Source: Undibacterium sp. (GTDB lineage: Bacteria; Pseudomonadota; Gammaproteobacteria; Burkholderiales; Burkholderiaceae_D). Taken from it: DNA of 62,904 nucleotides. Positions within the stretch are counted from its first letter, which is position 1; the number at the start of each line of letters is the position of its first letter. A program made the translations under genes and the position numbers. The notes under the pieces were generated by a model. That model was not told the DNA's origin. It was given only the letters and a program-made list of their open reading frames with translations, and did no database searches. Of the stretch, positions 1 to 9,245 are shown in pieces. The stretch spans positions 1 to 62,904 of the forward strand of contig NZ_JAUSFI010000053.1 of NCBI RefSeq assembly GCF_030651495.1, given 5' to 3'.

Positions 1-130
1 GATGAAGCATCTGCGTGAAAGGCTGGTTAGCCTCCTCAATGACGAACGGCCCGGTCGAAAATACGACCGGGCCGTCAAGGCAAGACCAAACCGCTATGCC
101 GTTCGCGTTGTGCGAAAACCTGCTAACTGA
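1..130 (+). CDS. C-terminal end of a probable transposase (partial)
   Basis: An open frame enters from the left edge and ends with TGA at 128-130. The visible 42 or so residues are very basic, with an RPGRKY..AVKARPNRYAVR pattern that resembles the tails of IS4-type transposases. The family is recognised only by this tail, so the assignment is tentative. A short hairpin with a T-run follows at once. A mobile-element remnant here fits the other IS debris around the polysaccharide locus. Confidence 0.4.
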   Translation, partial: MKHLRERLVSLLNDERPGRKYDRAVKARPNRYAVRVVRKPAN

Positions 131-138
131 ACGGCATT

Positions 139-160
139 ACCCAAAACTTGGGGCTTTTTT
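139..160 (+). terminator. Probable intrinsic terminator after the transposase-like fragment
   Basis: CCCAA-aac-TTGGG forms a short perfect stem, followed by GGC and six T residues. It sits 9 bases after the stop codon at 130 and points rightwards, into the 3' end of the convergent wzz-like gene. The stem is only five pairs plus one possible mismatch, so strength is uncertain. Confidence 0.45.
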
Positions 161-170
161 GTATTCTGAG

Positions 171-1373
171 CTATCTAAATTTTAGATAAGCTCTAAACTG
201 CTTCCACTTCTCTTCCTGCTCGGGGGTTTTTGGCGCATTCATGCTCTCTGCCATGAACGCATAAATCAGTGCAATAAACAATCCAAAGAAAGCCGACAAA
301 ATCGTGATCAACGCTCTTTGAGGTTTGAACTTACGTTCTGGCTCAATAGCTTTATCCAAGACTTGTATCATTGGAATATCTTTAGCCTCATCCAAGCGTG
401 CAACCTCGTATTGCTTGGACAAAAGCTCATATAACATCTGGTAATACTTTACATCGCGCAAACCTTGAATGCTCCCCAAACCACTTTTGGCATCTTTGAC
501 ACCGCCCCCTTCATCTGCATTAGCAGCAGGCGCACCATTTTCTAGCTTTGCCAGCTCTTGTCGCATACTGATCAGTTCTTGATTAGTACGTTTATATTCA
601 TTATTATTTGGCGTGACAAATGCCTGCATAGCCTGAAGTTGAATCTCTTTGCTAGAAATGCCTGCACGCAGACGTGCCACGGTTTCCAGAATCGCTTTGC
701 TTTGTGCGTCGACACTAATCATCCCTTTGCTATCCAAAGCACCGGTCAGTGCAATCTCTGCCGCTACCATTTTGTCTTTTGCCTGTACCAATTGTTTTTC
801 AAAAAATACTCTTCGCTGGGATGCCTCGGTTAAAGCAAATTTTCCAGTGAGGATAACCAATTCTTCAATATATGCATTAGTAACGGCGGTAGCGAGCTTA
901 GAATCTTTATCTTGAAATTCAATAGTAATAATTCCATCTTTACCCGAAATAATAGTTGTATTTTCTTCAAGTTTATTACGTGTATTCTGAAGAAACTTCT
1001 GTTCGTATATTTTATTTAGGTCAAAACGCTGAATAAGTTTATCTTGAATAGCGCGGCTTTTTAACATTCCCAGATACAAATCATTAGGGTTTTTAATTCC
1101 CAAAGCTGCGCCTGCACCTCCCGCCAAACCACCCAACTGACTTAACATGGCAGATGCGGTTGATTGACTTTGCTGAGGTGGCAAAATTTTGGTATTTGCC
1201 TTGTACATGTTTGGCATCACCAAACTAATCAATAATCCGACAATACCCAACAGTACTGGCAGCACCAAAATAATTTTTTTATGTTTAGCTAAAGTCAGTA
1301 ACAAATCCATCAGGCTGATACCCGACTCTTCATCATCCTGCTGCAGCATTTCTTCATTTTTAAGATTAGTCAT
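171..1373 (-). CDS. Wzz/GNVR-type polysaccharide chain-length determinant protein
   Basis: This 400-residue protein has the layout of polysaccharide co-polymerases. There is a short cytoplasmic N-terminus, a first membrane segment around residues 34-53 and a long periplasmic, coiled-coil-like middle. A proline-containing second membrane segment follows near residues 355-375, preceded by EPERKFKPQRA. A Gly/Ala-rich stretch (LGGLAGGAGAALG) before a DLYLGMLKSR helix is common in the Wzz family. No Walker ATPase or tyrosine cluster is present, so it is a kinase-free type and not a Wzc. It starts 5 bases after the stop of the SLBB export gene, so the two are surely co-transcribed. The family sets polymer length together with Wzy, and that is the inferred role here. 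Confidence 0.85.
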   Translation of the reverse strand: MTNLKNEEMLQQDDEESGISLMDLLLTLAKHKKIILVLPVLLGIVGLLISLVMPNMYKANTKILPPQQSQSTASAMLSQLGGLAGGAGAALGIKNPNDLYLGMLKSRAIQDKLIQRFDLNKIYEQKFLQNTRNKLEENTTIISGKDGIITIEFQDKDSKLATAVTNAYIEELVILTGKFALTEASQRRVFFEKQLVQAKDKMVAAEIALTGALDSKGMISVDAQSKAILETVARLRAGISSKEIQLQAMQAFVTPNNNEYKRTNQELISMRQELAKLENGAPAANADEGGGVKDAKSGLGSIQGLRDVKYYQMLYELLSKQYEVARLDEAKDIPMIQVLDKAIEPERKFKPQRALITILSAFFGLFIALIYAFMAESMNAPKTPEQEEKWKQFRAYLKFR

Positions 1374-1378
1374 TCTGC

Positions 1379-3778
1379 TTATCTCAAAGTCTTAATTGCA
1401 GCTGCACCCAGGCCAAAACCAGAAAGAATTTGCGCCCAATCTTTTAACCCATTGGTAAATTGTTTATACGCTGTTTCTTTATTTAGTTTTTCCGGCACGA
1501 CAATACTATCGCCCGGCATAACCTCGGCAGAGCTCACGCTAGAAAACCAGCCTCGCCCCGTTGCAGACAATACGGTGCCATTGGCACGCAGGACAAAAAC
1601 ACCATCCATATCCGCCTCTGAGGACGGGCCAGCTTCAGCTAAGTATTTATCTACCGTTAAACCAGAGCGCCAAATAATTGATGACTCTTGGTTAAGCGCA
1701 CCAAATACATGAACAAAATCAGGACGGCTTGGAATGACCAATTGATCGCCATTTTCCAATTTAAGCAATGGTAATTTATCAAAACTGGTATCGGTCGTAC
1801 TTAAGCCAAAAGCGATGCGCCCAGTAGCTTTCATTTCGCGCAAGCGAACTAATGCTTCATTACTTGCCTGTATCTCAGCTTTTAACTTTACGTCGGCCAA
1901 TTGCGCAGACGCGGCATCGGTGCCAGACTGGTTGGCCGCTGCTTTGGCACGCTCGGTACGCATTTGTGTTTCTAGACGCCTTACCACTTTCTCTAAGTTT
2001 GCTTGCTGATCTTGCCGCACTTTTTCACGATAAAACTCGGTGCCAAACAAATATGCATCGTTAGTGGGACCACCTGCTTTGGCAATTAATGAAGCCAAGT
2101 TATCCGTAGGTAGCATCTGATAAACGCCAGGAGCATTGACCTCGCCCTCGATACGAGCAAAGACCTTGCGTTTTGCCATTGGAACTTGTACATCGTTTTG
2201 AGAAAACACTGTGACCGCATCACCGGCCTGCAACAAAAAATTATCTGGGCTATTGGCATCATCCATGACTTTACCCAGATTAAATGGGATCAAACTCACC
2301 GCTAACGTAGTACGATCAACGCGTTCTATGACTGCATAATCCCAATTAATATCATCAATTAGATTACCGATACGCGCCGCGATTGAAGTAACGTTTTCTC
2401 GCACGGCCTTATCTTGATTTTTATCTTGATTTTTATCTTGATTTTTATCTTGATTTTTATCTTGATTTTTATCTTGATTTTTATCTTGATTTTGATTTTC
2501 TTCTTTTTGAATTAATACATCATTTTGACGCTGCACAGATGCACGCGTAATGAGCATCTCGCGATTAGGAATAAGATCTCTGATTCGCATGCCGGGTTTA
2601 AGCGGAACACGCACGGCCTGATCAACATTGCCCCGTAAAGTCACCGCATTCGCAAAATCAGGCGTAACCGAACTTACCGTCAGTAAATCGCCATTTTTTA
2701 AGGTTTTCTTTAAACCGGCCTGATCTAAGGCAAATTCTTCAATCGTACGCGGCTGCTGTTTACCTGGCTCAATTCGTTCTAAAAATGCCCGACGTGGATC
2801 AGCTACAACAGGCAAACCACCAGCAAGATCCAACACATTAGCAACCGTCTCGGAAGTAGAACCTAGCTCATAAATAGCCGGCATATTTACTTTACCAACC
2901 AAAGCGACGTAAGCTACCGCAGCAGGAATAAAAATAGTATCGCCATCCAGCAGCTTAACATCATTGGCTTTATCACCTTTAGCAATAAAAGCATACAGAT
3001 CCAGACTACCCACAACCTTACCTGCACGCTTGACCTGAACGTTACGCATAGAGCCATTCGCATTTGGCCCGCCGCTGGCGAGCAGTGCTGTCACCAAAGT
3101 AGAAAATCCAGATAAAGTATATGAACCTGGCTTACGCGCCTGACCGACTACGTATACGGTAATAGCACGCAAACGACCAAAACTCACACTGACAGTAACA
3201 TCGCGATATTGTTTGGCGACAGATGCTTTAATAATTGCCTCAGCATCACCCGCTTTAACCCCCGCCAATGAGATGGCACCAATGGTAGGGATATTGACAG
3301 CACCATTTCTATCTAGCGTCGCCCGGTAATCAATATCAATACTCCCCCAAGCACGGACCAGGACCTCATCGCCAACGCCAAGAAGATATTCAGATGAAAC
3401 GGGCGCACTCTGAGAGGGGGCAAAATTAGATGGCGCGTTCAAAAAGAATTCGGTACCAAAAACAGGCAATTTTTTACCGGTGGCATATTGAATAAAATTT
3501 TGAAATTCACTTCGCTCCAGCTTTTGTGACGCAACAATCGTTCTGCTATCAGCAACTCTACCAACAGGGTTCATATCCGAATTTGGGTCGGTTGAAGAAG
3601 TAGCACTTGTCGGTTGTGCGCTAGGTGCATTTACAATTTTTGATGCTAGCTTAATATTACCAAAACTACTAGGACTAGCGTCAACACCCAATTTGGGATC
3701 AGCATTCTCTTGTGCAAACACCCCGGAAGCTAAAGCAATTGTCAATGCAGAAAAACCACATTTAATTATTCGTTGCAT
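1379..3778 (-). CDS. SLBB-domain polysaccharide export protein (Wza-like, large)
   Basis: A 799-residue secreted protein with an N-terminal signal peptide cut near VFA-QEN. A Poly_export domain follows at about residues 125-205 (LLGVGDEVLVRAWG). Then come several SLBB modules near 205-290, 290-380, 540-620 and 695-760 (VVGQARKPGSYTL, IEGEVNAPGVYQ). Proteins of this type form the outer-membrane export channel for capsule or exopolysaccharide. The length is about twice that of E. coli Wza because of the additional SLBB repeats. A tandem NQDK tetrapeptide run interrupts the third part at about residue 430-460. The gene sits between the initiating transferase (66 bases upstream) and wzz. Confidence 0.85.
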   Translation of the reverse strand: MQRIIKCGFSALTIALASGVFAQENADPKLGVDASPSSFGNIKLASKIVNAPSAQPTSATSSTDPNSDMNPVGRVADSRTIVASQKLERSEFQNFIQYATGKKLPVFGTEFFLNAPSNFAPSQSAPVSSEYLLGVGDEVLVRAWGSIDIDYRATLDRNGAVNIPTIGAISLAGVKAGDAEAIIKASVAKQYRDVTVSVSFGRLRAITVYVVGQARKPGSYTLSGFSTLVTALLASGGPNANGSMRNVQVKRAGKVVGSLDLYAFIAKGDKANDVKLLDGDTIFIPAAVAYVALVGKVNMPAIYELGSTSETVANVLDLAGGLPVVADPRRAFLERIEPGKQQPRTIEEFALDQAGLKKTLKNGDLLTVSSVTPDFANAVTLRGNVDQAVRVPLKPGMRIRDLIPNREMLITRASVQRQNDVLIQKEENQNQDKNQDKNQDKNQDKNQDKNQDKNQDKAVRENVTSIAARIGNLIDDINWDYAVIERVDRTTLAVSLIPFNLGKVMDDANSPDNFLLQAGDAVTVFSQNDVQVPMAKRKVFARIEGEVNAPGVYQMLPTDNLASLIAKAGGPTNDAYLFGTEFYREKVRQDQQANLEKVVRRLETQMRTERAKAAANQSGTDAASAQLADVKLKAEIQASNEALVRLREMKATGRIAFGLSTTDTSFDKLPLLKLENGDQLVIPSRPDFVHVFGALNQESSIIWRSGLTVDKYLAEAGPSSEADMDGVFVLRANGTVLSATGRGWFSSVSSAEVMPGDSIVVPEKLNKETAYKQFTNGLKDWAQILSGFGLGAAAIKTLR
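2411..2494 (-). repeat. 12-bp coding minisatellite encoding (NQDK)7
   Basis: Six perfect copies of the 12-mer atcttgattttt (plus strand) and a seventh ending in g lie in tandem inside the export-protein gene. The repeats stay in frame and give seven NQDK units. Each gain or loss of a unit changes the protein by four residues without a frameshift. The perfection of the copies points to recent expansion. Confidence 0.95.
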
Positions 3779-3844
3779 ATATGCGTACTTATATAAAGTT
3801 AAACCAATTGAAATTATAAAAAAACTACTAATGCAATTAATGCC

Positions 3845-4969
3845 TTAGCTCGTCGATTTTTTTTTGCGGCCTGAACGTTTGTTGCCAACGACCATCCAAC
3901 TCTTTACCTTAAAACGCACAATCATTGTGTATAAAAAGCCATAAAATAAAATAAAAACGCCTGCAAAAAACAGTAAAAATTTTGTATCGTTCCAAAAAAA
4001 TACCGCTGGCACGATAGAGAAAGAAGCCAAAGCCCATAAATAGGGAGAAGTTAATGAGTTGCGACGAATCATATGAACTGCTTCTTTTGATCCTACCATC
4101 CGTCTCACCAATCGCTTGTAAATCAAGGAGTGCAAATGTATTGCATCTGGCAAACCGACCGGTAAGCCACGAACAATTTTTCTCCGGTAGATAGAAAAAA
4201 GTGTCTCCCATAAAGGGTAAATAACTAATAACAATGGGAACCAGGGAGAAACTTGCGGATTACGATGGATTAGCAATACAGAAATTTCTGCAATCATAAC
4301 TCCCCATAGATAGGCACCACCATCACCGGCAAAAATAGACCCGCGAGGATAGTTCCAAAATAAAAAACCGATGGTCGCCCCAATTAAAGCAACACATTGG
4401 GCAAATAAAAACACATCGCCCACTTCGTTACTAACATAAGCCAGTGCGGATAAAATCATCACGACAATCACTCCCGCCAAACCATTAAAACCATCAATAA
4501 TATTCATAGCATGCGTAATACCACCAACCGCTACCATGGTCACCACAGCACTTAGTAGTAAATAACTATTTAACCAATGATCGACAAATGGGATAGCTAT
4601 ACGCACAAGTCGCGCATCCAACAGCCACATACCAATTAACGCCGCGCCAAAAGCAGCAAGCAGACGTTTAAACGGACTAACTCGCTTGGTAAAGTCTTCT
4701 GTCATGCCAGCGAGCCAGGCTGGCAACAAGGTAATCATTAATGGCCAGCAATTAAAATGCCATTCACCTAATGCCATCACCAAAAAACCAGCTAACAACC
4801 CAACAAATATAGGCACCCCTCCAATGCGAGGGGTAGCCCCATGGTGAATTTTTTGCGGACCTGAATCTACATGATCTGATGAAATATGCTGATGAGCATG
4901 CTTGAATAATATAAGAGCAAAGCAAACCATCCAGGACACTATCAATGCAGCAGACAAAATTTTTATCAT
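3845..4969 (-). CDS. Undecaprenyl-phosphate glycosyl-1-phosphate transferase, WecA/WbpL type
   Basis: A 374-residue polytopic membrane protein of the MraY/WecA family (glycosyltransferase family 4). The family motifs are readable: ATPRIGGVPIF near residue 50, an acidic loop with TEDF near residue 91, NIIDGFNGLAG near 161, GDGGAY near 215 and a His-rich loop (DAIHLHS) near 275. The family moves a HexNAc-1-phosphate from UDP-sugar onto the polyprenyl carrier, so this is the likely first step for the glycan built by the plus-strand genes. AAAGGTG lies just upstream of the ATG. It heads a three-gene minus-strand operon with the export protein and Wzz. The exact sugar cannot be read from sequence. 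Confidence 0.85.
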   Translation of the reverse strand: MIKILSAALIVSWMVCFALILFKHAHQHISSDHVDSGPQKIHHGATPRIGGVPIFVGLLAGFLVMALGEWHFNCWPLMITLLPAWLAGMTEDFTKRVSPFKRLLAAFGAALIGMWLLDARLVRIAIPFVDHWLNSYLLLSAVVTMVAVGGITHAMNIIDGFNGLAGVIVVMILSALAYVSNEVGDVFLFAQCVALIGATIGFLFWNYPRGSIFAGDGGAYLWGVMIAEISVLLIHRNPQVSPWFPLLLVIYPLWETLFSIYRRKIVRGLPVGLPDAIHLHSLIYKRLVRRMVGSKEAVHMIRRNSLTSPYLWALASFSIVPAVFFWNDTKFLLFFAGVFILFYGFLYTMIVRFKVKSWMVVGNKRSGRKKKSTS

Positions 4970-5252
4970 GCGGCACCTTTTACTAATTTAATAAACATTA
5001 AAACCTATCTAATTTTAATTATTATCACGCCAACACAAATAGCCCCTATCTATCAGAACAATCTCAACTAAAATTGCGAGATCAAGCTAGGCTTCGATAA
5101 GAATAAAAAACTCTTTTGCTCGGCCAAATCTGAGCACGTGATATTCTATATTAAAGACAGCCATGAGTCTTAGGTAATACTGATCTGAGTTTCTCCTGAA
5201 ATTTAGTCTTTCAAAGATGACGTAAAATGACGTTACTTTAGAAGAACTGAAA

Positions 5253-5530
5253 ATGAAGAAAATACCAAAACAAGCATGCACGACCGAGTTCAAAGAACTT
5301 GCCGTCAAACGCGTAGCATAAATGCGAGCTATTCCGGCAGCATCCAAAGAGCTTGGACTGAGCTATCAGACCCTGCGTAACTGGTGCAGCGCGGCGGTCG
5401 AAGGCCAGCTGAAAGGCGCTGGTGACGCCAGAAGCGATGGAGCTATCTCGACTACACGTCGAGGTCGAGCGTCTTAAGCGGGAGAACGAAATCATAAAAA
5501 AAACAGCGGCGCACTTGAAAGTGATGTTTT
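5253..5530 (+). pseudogene. Broken IS3-family orfA
   Basis: Begins MKKIPKQ..TTEFKELAVKRVA and then hits TAA at 5319-5321. The same frame resumes with the helix-turn-helix-like stretch KELGLSYQTLRNWC. A matching, separately broken copy lies on the minus strand near 24.8 kb. The nonsense codon shows that this orfA cannot give a full-length protein. Confidence 0.8.
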
Positions 5531-6346
5531 GTGAAGTATTCCTGGATGGATGTGCGCAGTAAGATATTTTCGCTGACCGAGATGTGTGCTGTGCTTGATG
5601 TCAGTGTCAGCAATTATAGCCTGGAAGCGTGGTGGTATACTTGTTCGCAAACGGCTGACGGATGCGTAAAGGCTGGCGATTATATGCACCATTCATATTG
5701 AATTCAAGGTGGCTTACGGCAGTCCGCGCATGGTACGTGAACTGCGCTTCGAGGCTTTACTGCGGGCAAAGAGCGCATTAAGAGATCATGCGCGAGAGCG
5801 ATATTCGTGTGCGACATAAACGACGATACAAGGTCACCACTGACTCGAAACATGGTTTGCCGATAGCGGAGAATTTACTCGCGAGGAACTTCAGGCCAGC
5901 CGCCTCCAACTAGGTTTTGACGTCAGACATTAACTATCTTTGGATTGATGAGGGTTGGCTTTACCTTGCCATATTGCTAGAACTGCTTAATCGTGAAGTG
6001 ATCGAATGGTCGCTCAAACCACGCATGACATATTGTGACGGACGCATTGACGATGGCCTTGTTTCGCCGTCGGCCAGACGCCGGCGTTATGCATCATTCT
6101 GACCGCGGCAGTCAATATGCAAGTCATGCATTTCAAGACAAACTTAAGGAAGTTGGCATGACCTGTTCAATGAGCCGCAAAGCAAACTGCTGGGACACTC
6201 ATGCTGAAATGAAAGCTATCAGCTTCGAACACATTGAAATTTTTTATAATCGAACCAGGCAGAATTTAACACTTGGTTATCAATCTCCTATGCAATACCT
6301 CGATGGCTGGAGAAATGAACAAAATCAGGGAAAACATGCTGCATAA
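5530..6346 (+). pseudogene. Broken IS3-family orfB (DDE transposase) lacking its catalytic Glu segment
   Basis: Fragments of an IS3-type integrase-core transposase are readable in several frames. One is a [11 protein letters not shown] segment near 5923; another is [15 protein letters not shown], holding the second catalytic Asp, at about 6085-6130; the last is the tail IEIFYNRTRQNLTLGYQSP ending at 6346. Family members have a DN..TESFF..LK segment with the third catalytic residue between CWD and the EYIE..YN tail. Here CWDTHAEMKAIS runs straight into FEHIEIFYN, so that Glu segment is deleted. The gene is dead by frameshift and by loss of the active site. Confidence 0.8.
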
Positions 6347-6458
6347 CATCCGTCTGATGGAAGACTAAATATCAAGGGAACCTCAATACCAGCATTAATT
6401 GAATTAAAAAGCTAAGATATTTACTGTCTTTAAAGTAAAATTCGTGACTTAAAACTAG

Positions 6459-6494
6459 TTGTTTAAAGCAATCCTTCACCTTTTATAATAGGTG
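6459..6494 (+). promoter_or_regulatory. Likely promoter of the pseudaminic-acid operon, overlapping a small inverted repeat
   Basis: TATAAT at 6484-6489 is a perfect -10 hexamer. TTGTTT at 6459-6464 (19-base spacing) or GTTTAA at 6461-6466 (17 bases) could serve as -35. CACCT and AGGTG (6477-6481 and 6490-6494) form an inverted repeat around the -10. Transcription would begin near 6496, which favours the ATG at 6516 as the pseB start over a GTG at 6492. Confidence 0.45.
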
Positions 6495-6515
6495 TTTAAA
6501 TACCATGGTCGAATT

Positions 6516-7511
6516 ATGTTATCAAATAAATCAATTTTAATTACCGGAGGAACAGGTTCCTTTGGCAAAGCATTTGTCAAAACCGTTCTAGAACGTTACC
6601 CAAGCATTAAGCGGCTTGTGGTTTTTTCTCGTGATGAGTTAAAACAATATGAGATGGCACAGCAATTCTCGGGCGAACAATACCAAGGCCTGCGTTATTT
6701 TATTGGCGATATTCGTGATGAGGCGCGTATTAGACGTGCGTTAGAGGGCATTGATATCGTTATTCACGCAGCGGCATTAAAACAAGTTCCAGCTGCGGAA
6801 TACAACCCTTTTGAATGTATTAAAACCAATGTACTAGGTGCGCAAAATTTGATTGAGGCTTGCTTAGATAGCAAGGTGACTCGTGTCGTTGCCCTTTCTA
6901 CAGATAAAGCAGCAGCGCCAATCAACTTATACGGAGCGACTAAACTCTGCTCGGACAAACTTTTTGTTGCGGCCAATAATATACGTGGTTCACGTGACAT
7001 TTCATTTAGTGTAGTTCGATACGGAAATGTAATGGGCAGTCGTGGATCTGTGATCCCATTTTTTCAAGATAAAAAAGCGAGCGGTGTATTGCCAATTACC
7101 GATCCTGCAATGACACGTTTCAACATTTCATTACAAGAAGGTGTTGATATGGTTCTTTGGTCTTTGGAAAATGCCTGGGGCGGAGAAGTTTTGGTCCCGA
7201 AGATTCCGTCATATCGCATTACAGATGTAGCACAAGCAATTGCACCAGAATGCGAACACCCAATAGTCGGCATTCGCCCAGGCGAAAAAATTCACGAAGA
7301 AATGATTACTAGCAGCGACAGTCTTAACACCGTCGATCTTGGAAAATACTATGCAATTTTACCTGCTGGCGGAAATTTTTCGATACAGAATTACTGCGAC
7401 AAAATGGGAGCTAAATTAGTTGAACCTGGTTTTTGCTATAACAGTGGCACTAACGAAGATTTTTTAACGGTTGATGAATTGCGAGCACTAATTCAAGTGC
7501 ATGTCGCCTAA
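6516..7511 (+). CDS. pseB: UDP-GlcNAc 4,6-dehydratase (inverting), first pseudaminic-acid enzyme
   Basis: A 331-residue short-chain dehydrogenase-like protein. The N-terminus carries the NAD(P)-binding motif ITGGTGSFGKAF, and the catalytic region STDKAAAPINLYGATK has the Asp-Lys and Tyr-Lys pattern of the FlaA1/PseB family. It converts UDP-GlcNAc into UDP-2-acetamido-2,6-dideoxy-4-keto-L-arabino-hexose. A GTG-initiated extension of eight codons (6492) is possible, but the promoter position and the usual family start favour ATG at 6516. It is followed after 19 bases by pseC. Length fits the family (about 330 residues). Confidence 0.9.
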   Translation: MLSNKSILITGGTGSFGKAFVKTVLERYPSIKRLVVFSRDELKQYEMAQQFSGEQYQGLRYFIGDIRDEARIRRALEGIDIVIHAAALKQVPAAEYNPFECIKTNVLGAQNLIEACLDSKVTRVVALSTDKAAAPINLYGATKLCSDKLFVAANNIRGSRDISFSVVRYGNVMGSRGSVIPFFQDKKASGVLPITDPAMTRFNISLQEGVDMVLWSLENAWGGEVLVPKIPSYRITDVAQAIAPECEHPIVGIRPGEKIHEEMITSSDSLNTVDLGKYYAILPAGGNFSIQNYCDKMGAKLVEPGFCYNSGTNEDFLTVDELRALIQVHVA

Positions 7512-7530
7512 AATTTCAGGGGGGATTTGA

Positions 7531-8700
7531 TTGAGCTATATACCATACGGACGACAAGACGTAGATCAGAATGATATCGACGCTGTAATCAGTGTTTTAA
7601 AATCTGATTTTTTGACACAAGGCCCAGCTGTGCCACGCTTTGAGACTGCGGTTGCAACGTATTGTGATGCAAAATATGCCATTGCAGTCAATAGCGCGAC
7701 CTCTGCATTGCATATCGCTTGCCTTGCGCTAGATGTTGGACCTGGCGATGTAGTCTGGACCACTCCAATTACGTTTGTCGCCAGCGCGAACTGCGCTCGG
7801 TATTGTGGTGCAGAAGTCGACTTCGTGGATATTGACGAGCAAACTTACAATCTAAGTCCAACTAAACTTGCAGAAAAATTATTAGTTGCGCAAGCACAAG
7901 GAAAACTCCCCAAAGTAGTCATACCAGTTCACCTTAGCGGACAGTCATGCGACATGGAAGCGATATATCAGCTTTCATTACAATACGGATTTAAAGTCAT
8001 AGAAGACGCTTCGCATGCGATAGGTGGCCGCTATAAAAATCAAGCTATCGGAAATAGTCGCTACAGTGACGTTACAATTTTTAGCTTTCATCCAGTAAAA
8101 ATTATCACGACAGCCGAAGGCGGCATGGCATTAACAAATAATGCTGAGCTAGCAAAAAAGATGGACTTATTGCGTAGTCATGGCATTACGCGCGATCCAT
8201 CGGAAATGACTCATACACCTGATGGCCCTTGGTACTATCAACAGATAGAATTAGGGTTTAATTACAGGATGACTGAGTTACAGGCGGCCCTAGGTTTAAG
8301 TCAAATGGATCGTTTGGATCAATTTGTGGCTATTCGCCATAAAATATCAAAACGTTATAGTGAACTATTGTCTGATGTTGATATTTCATTGCCTTGGCAG
8401 CATCCAGACAGCTATTCAGGCTTGCACTTGTACGTAGTGCGTTTGAGAAACAATTCCAAAGCACATCATCTCGCCGTATTTGAAGGTTTGCGCGCTGCTG
8501 GAATAGGAGTGAATCTTCATTACATTCCAGTATATCTACAACCATATTACAAAAATCTTGGTTTTGAAATTGGATATTGCCCAGAAGCAGAAGCTTACTA
8601 TGCAGAGGCGATTAGTTTGCCTATGTATTCAAACTTCACCGAAGCTCAACAAAATTTTGTTGTTGATACACTAAAGAAATTGATTTTCAAAGCGCGATAG
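7531..8700 (+). CDS. pseC: UDP-4-amino-4,6-dideoxy-N-acetyl-beta-L-altrosamine transaminase
   Basis: A 389-residue DegT/DnrJ/EryC1 aminotransferase. SFHPVKIITTAEGG contains the PLP-binding Lys; EDASHAIGG precedes it as in PseC. It transfers an amino group from glutamate to C4 of the PseB product. The start is TTG at 7531, supported by a strong AGGGGGGAT ribosome-binding site 6-13 bases upstream and the family-typical N-terminus IPYGRQDVDQNDI. The stop TAG overlaps the next start codon by one base, so translation is coupled to the acetyltransferase gene. Confidence 0.9.
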   Translation: MSYIPYGRQDVDQNDIDAVISVLKSDFLTQGPAVPRFETAVATYCDAKYAIAVNSATSALHIACLALDVGPGDVVWTTPITFVASANCARYCGAEVDFVDIDEQTYNLSPTKLAEKLLVAQAQGKLPKVVIPVHLSGQSCDMEAIYQLSLQYGFKVIEDASHAIGGRYKNQAIGNSRYSDVTIFSFHPVKIITTAEGGMALTNNAELAKKMDLLRSHGITRDPSEMTHTPDGPWYYQQIELGFNYRMTELQAALGLSQMDRLDQFVAIRHKISKRYSELLSDVDISLPWQHPDSYSGLHLYVVRLRNNSKAHHLAVFEGLRAAGIGVNLHYIPVYLQPYYKNLGFEIGYCPEAEAYYAEAISLPMYSNFTEAQQNFVVDTLKKLIFKAR

Positions 8701-9245
8701 TGAAGAAACTTGTTATTTCATTTTCAAGTAAGCGTATAGATTTTAGAAGTCTTACTGTTTCCGATGCCAATCAAACCTATGTTGATTGGCTAAATGACCC
8801 AATCGTCAATCAACATTTAGAAATTAAAAATATCACGTCAACGATAAACTCATGCGAAAACTATATTGCTGGGTCAGTCGCCAATGAAAACGAGTACTTA
8901 TTAGGCATGTTTGATATTGCAAGCGGAAAACATATTGGCAATATTAAAATTTACTTAATTAACACTACACACAAGACTGCTGAAATCGGTTTAATGATAG
9001 GTGAAAAAGAATTTTGGGGACAAGGTTATGCCACTGAAGCCATTAGATGTGTCAGTCGGTGGGGATTTGAATATTTAAATCTAGAAAAAATTTCAGCCGG
9101 ATGCTACGAGGTAAATCTGGCATCCCATAAAAGTTTTCTAAAAGCGGGCTTTAAAGTTGAGGCTTTTTTGCGAAGTCAGTGCATTTTCGAAGGGAACAGG
9201 ATAGGATGCTTTCGCCTAGGATTATTGCCAGATGAACTTACTTAA
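8700..9245 (+). CDS. GNAT N-acetyltransferase, probable PseH
   Basis: A 181-residue RimJ/RimL-type GNAT protein. It shows the central IGNIKIYLIN strand, a motif-A-like GEKEFWGQGYATEAI acetyl-CoA loop and the C-terminal VNLASHKSFLKAGF helix. In pseudaminic-acid clusters the protein at this place acetylates the C4 amine of the PseC product. The GTG start overlaps the pseC stop (TAGTG). A second GNAT domain is fused to PseG in the same operon, so the two may use different substrates or acyl groups. That division of labour is inference. Confidence 0.75.
   Translation: MKKLVISFSSKRIDFRSLTVSDANQTYVDWLNDPIVNQHLEIKNITSTINSCENYIAGSVANENEYLLGMFDIASGKHIGNIKIYLINTTHKTAEIGLMIGEKEFWGQGYATEAIRCVSRWGFEYLNLEKISAGCYEVNLASHKSFLKAGFKVEAFLRSQCIFEGNRIGCFRLGLLPDELT

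Larger units (their letters stand above)
5186..6385 (+). mobile_element. Degenerate IS3-family insertion sequence (full length, dead)
   Basis: Imperfect terminal inverted repeats of 27 bases bound the element. The left end is 5186-5212 and the right end 6359-6385; 22 of 27 positions match, both begin TGAG and both contain TTTAGTCTT. Inside are remains of orfA and orfB of an IS3-family element in the plus orientation, broken by stops and shifts. No target-site duplication is visible (ATC on the left, ATA on the right). It separates the minus-strand export genes from the plus-strand pseudaminic-acid operon. Confidence 0.85.

Noticed and set aside
2411..2494. Short tandem repeats that could suggest a CRISPR array
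   Set aside because: The units are 12 bases with no spacers and are translated in frame inside the export protein.
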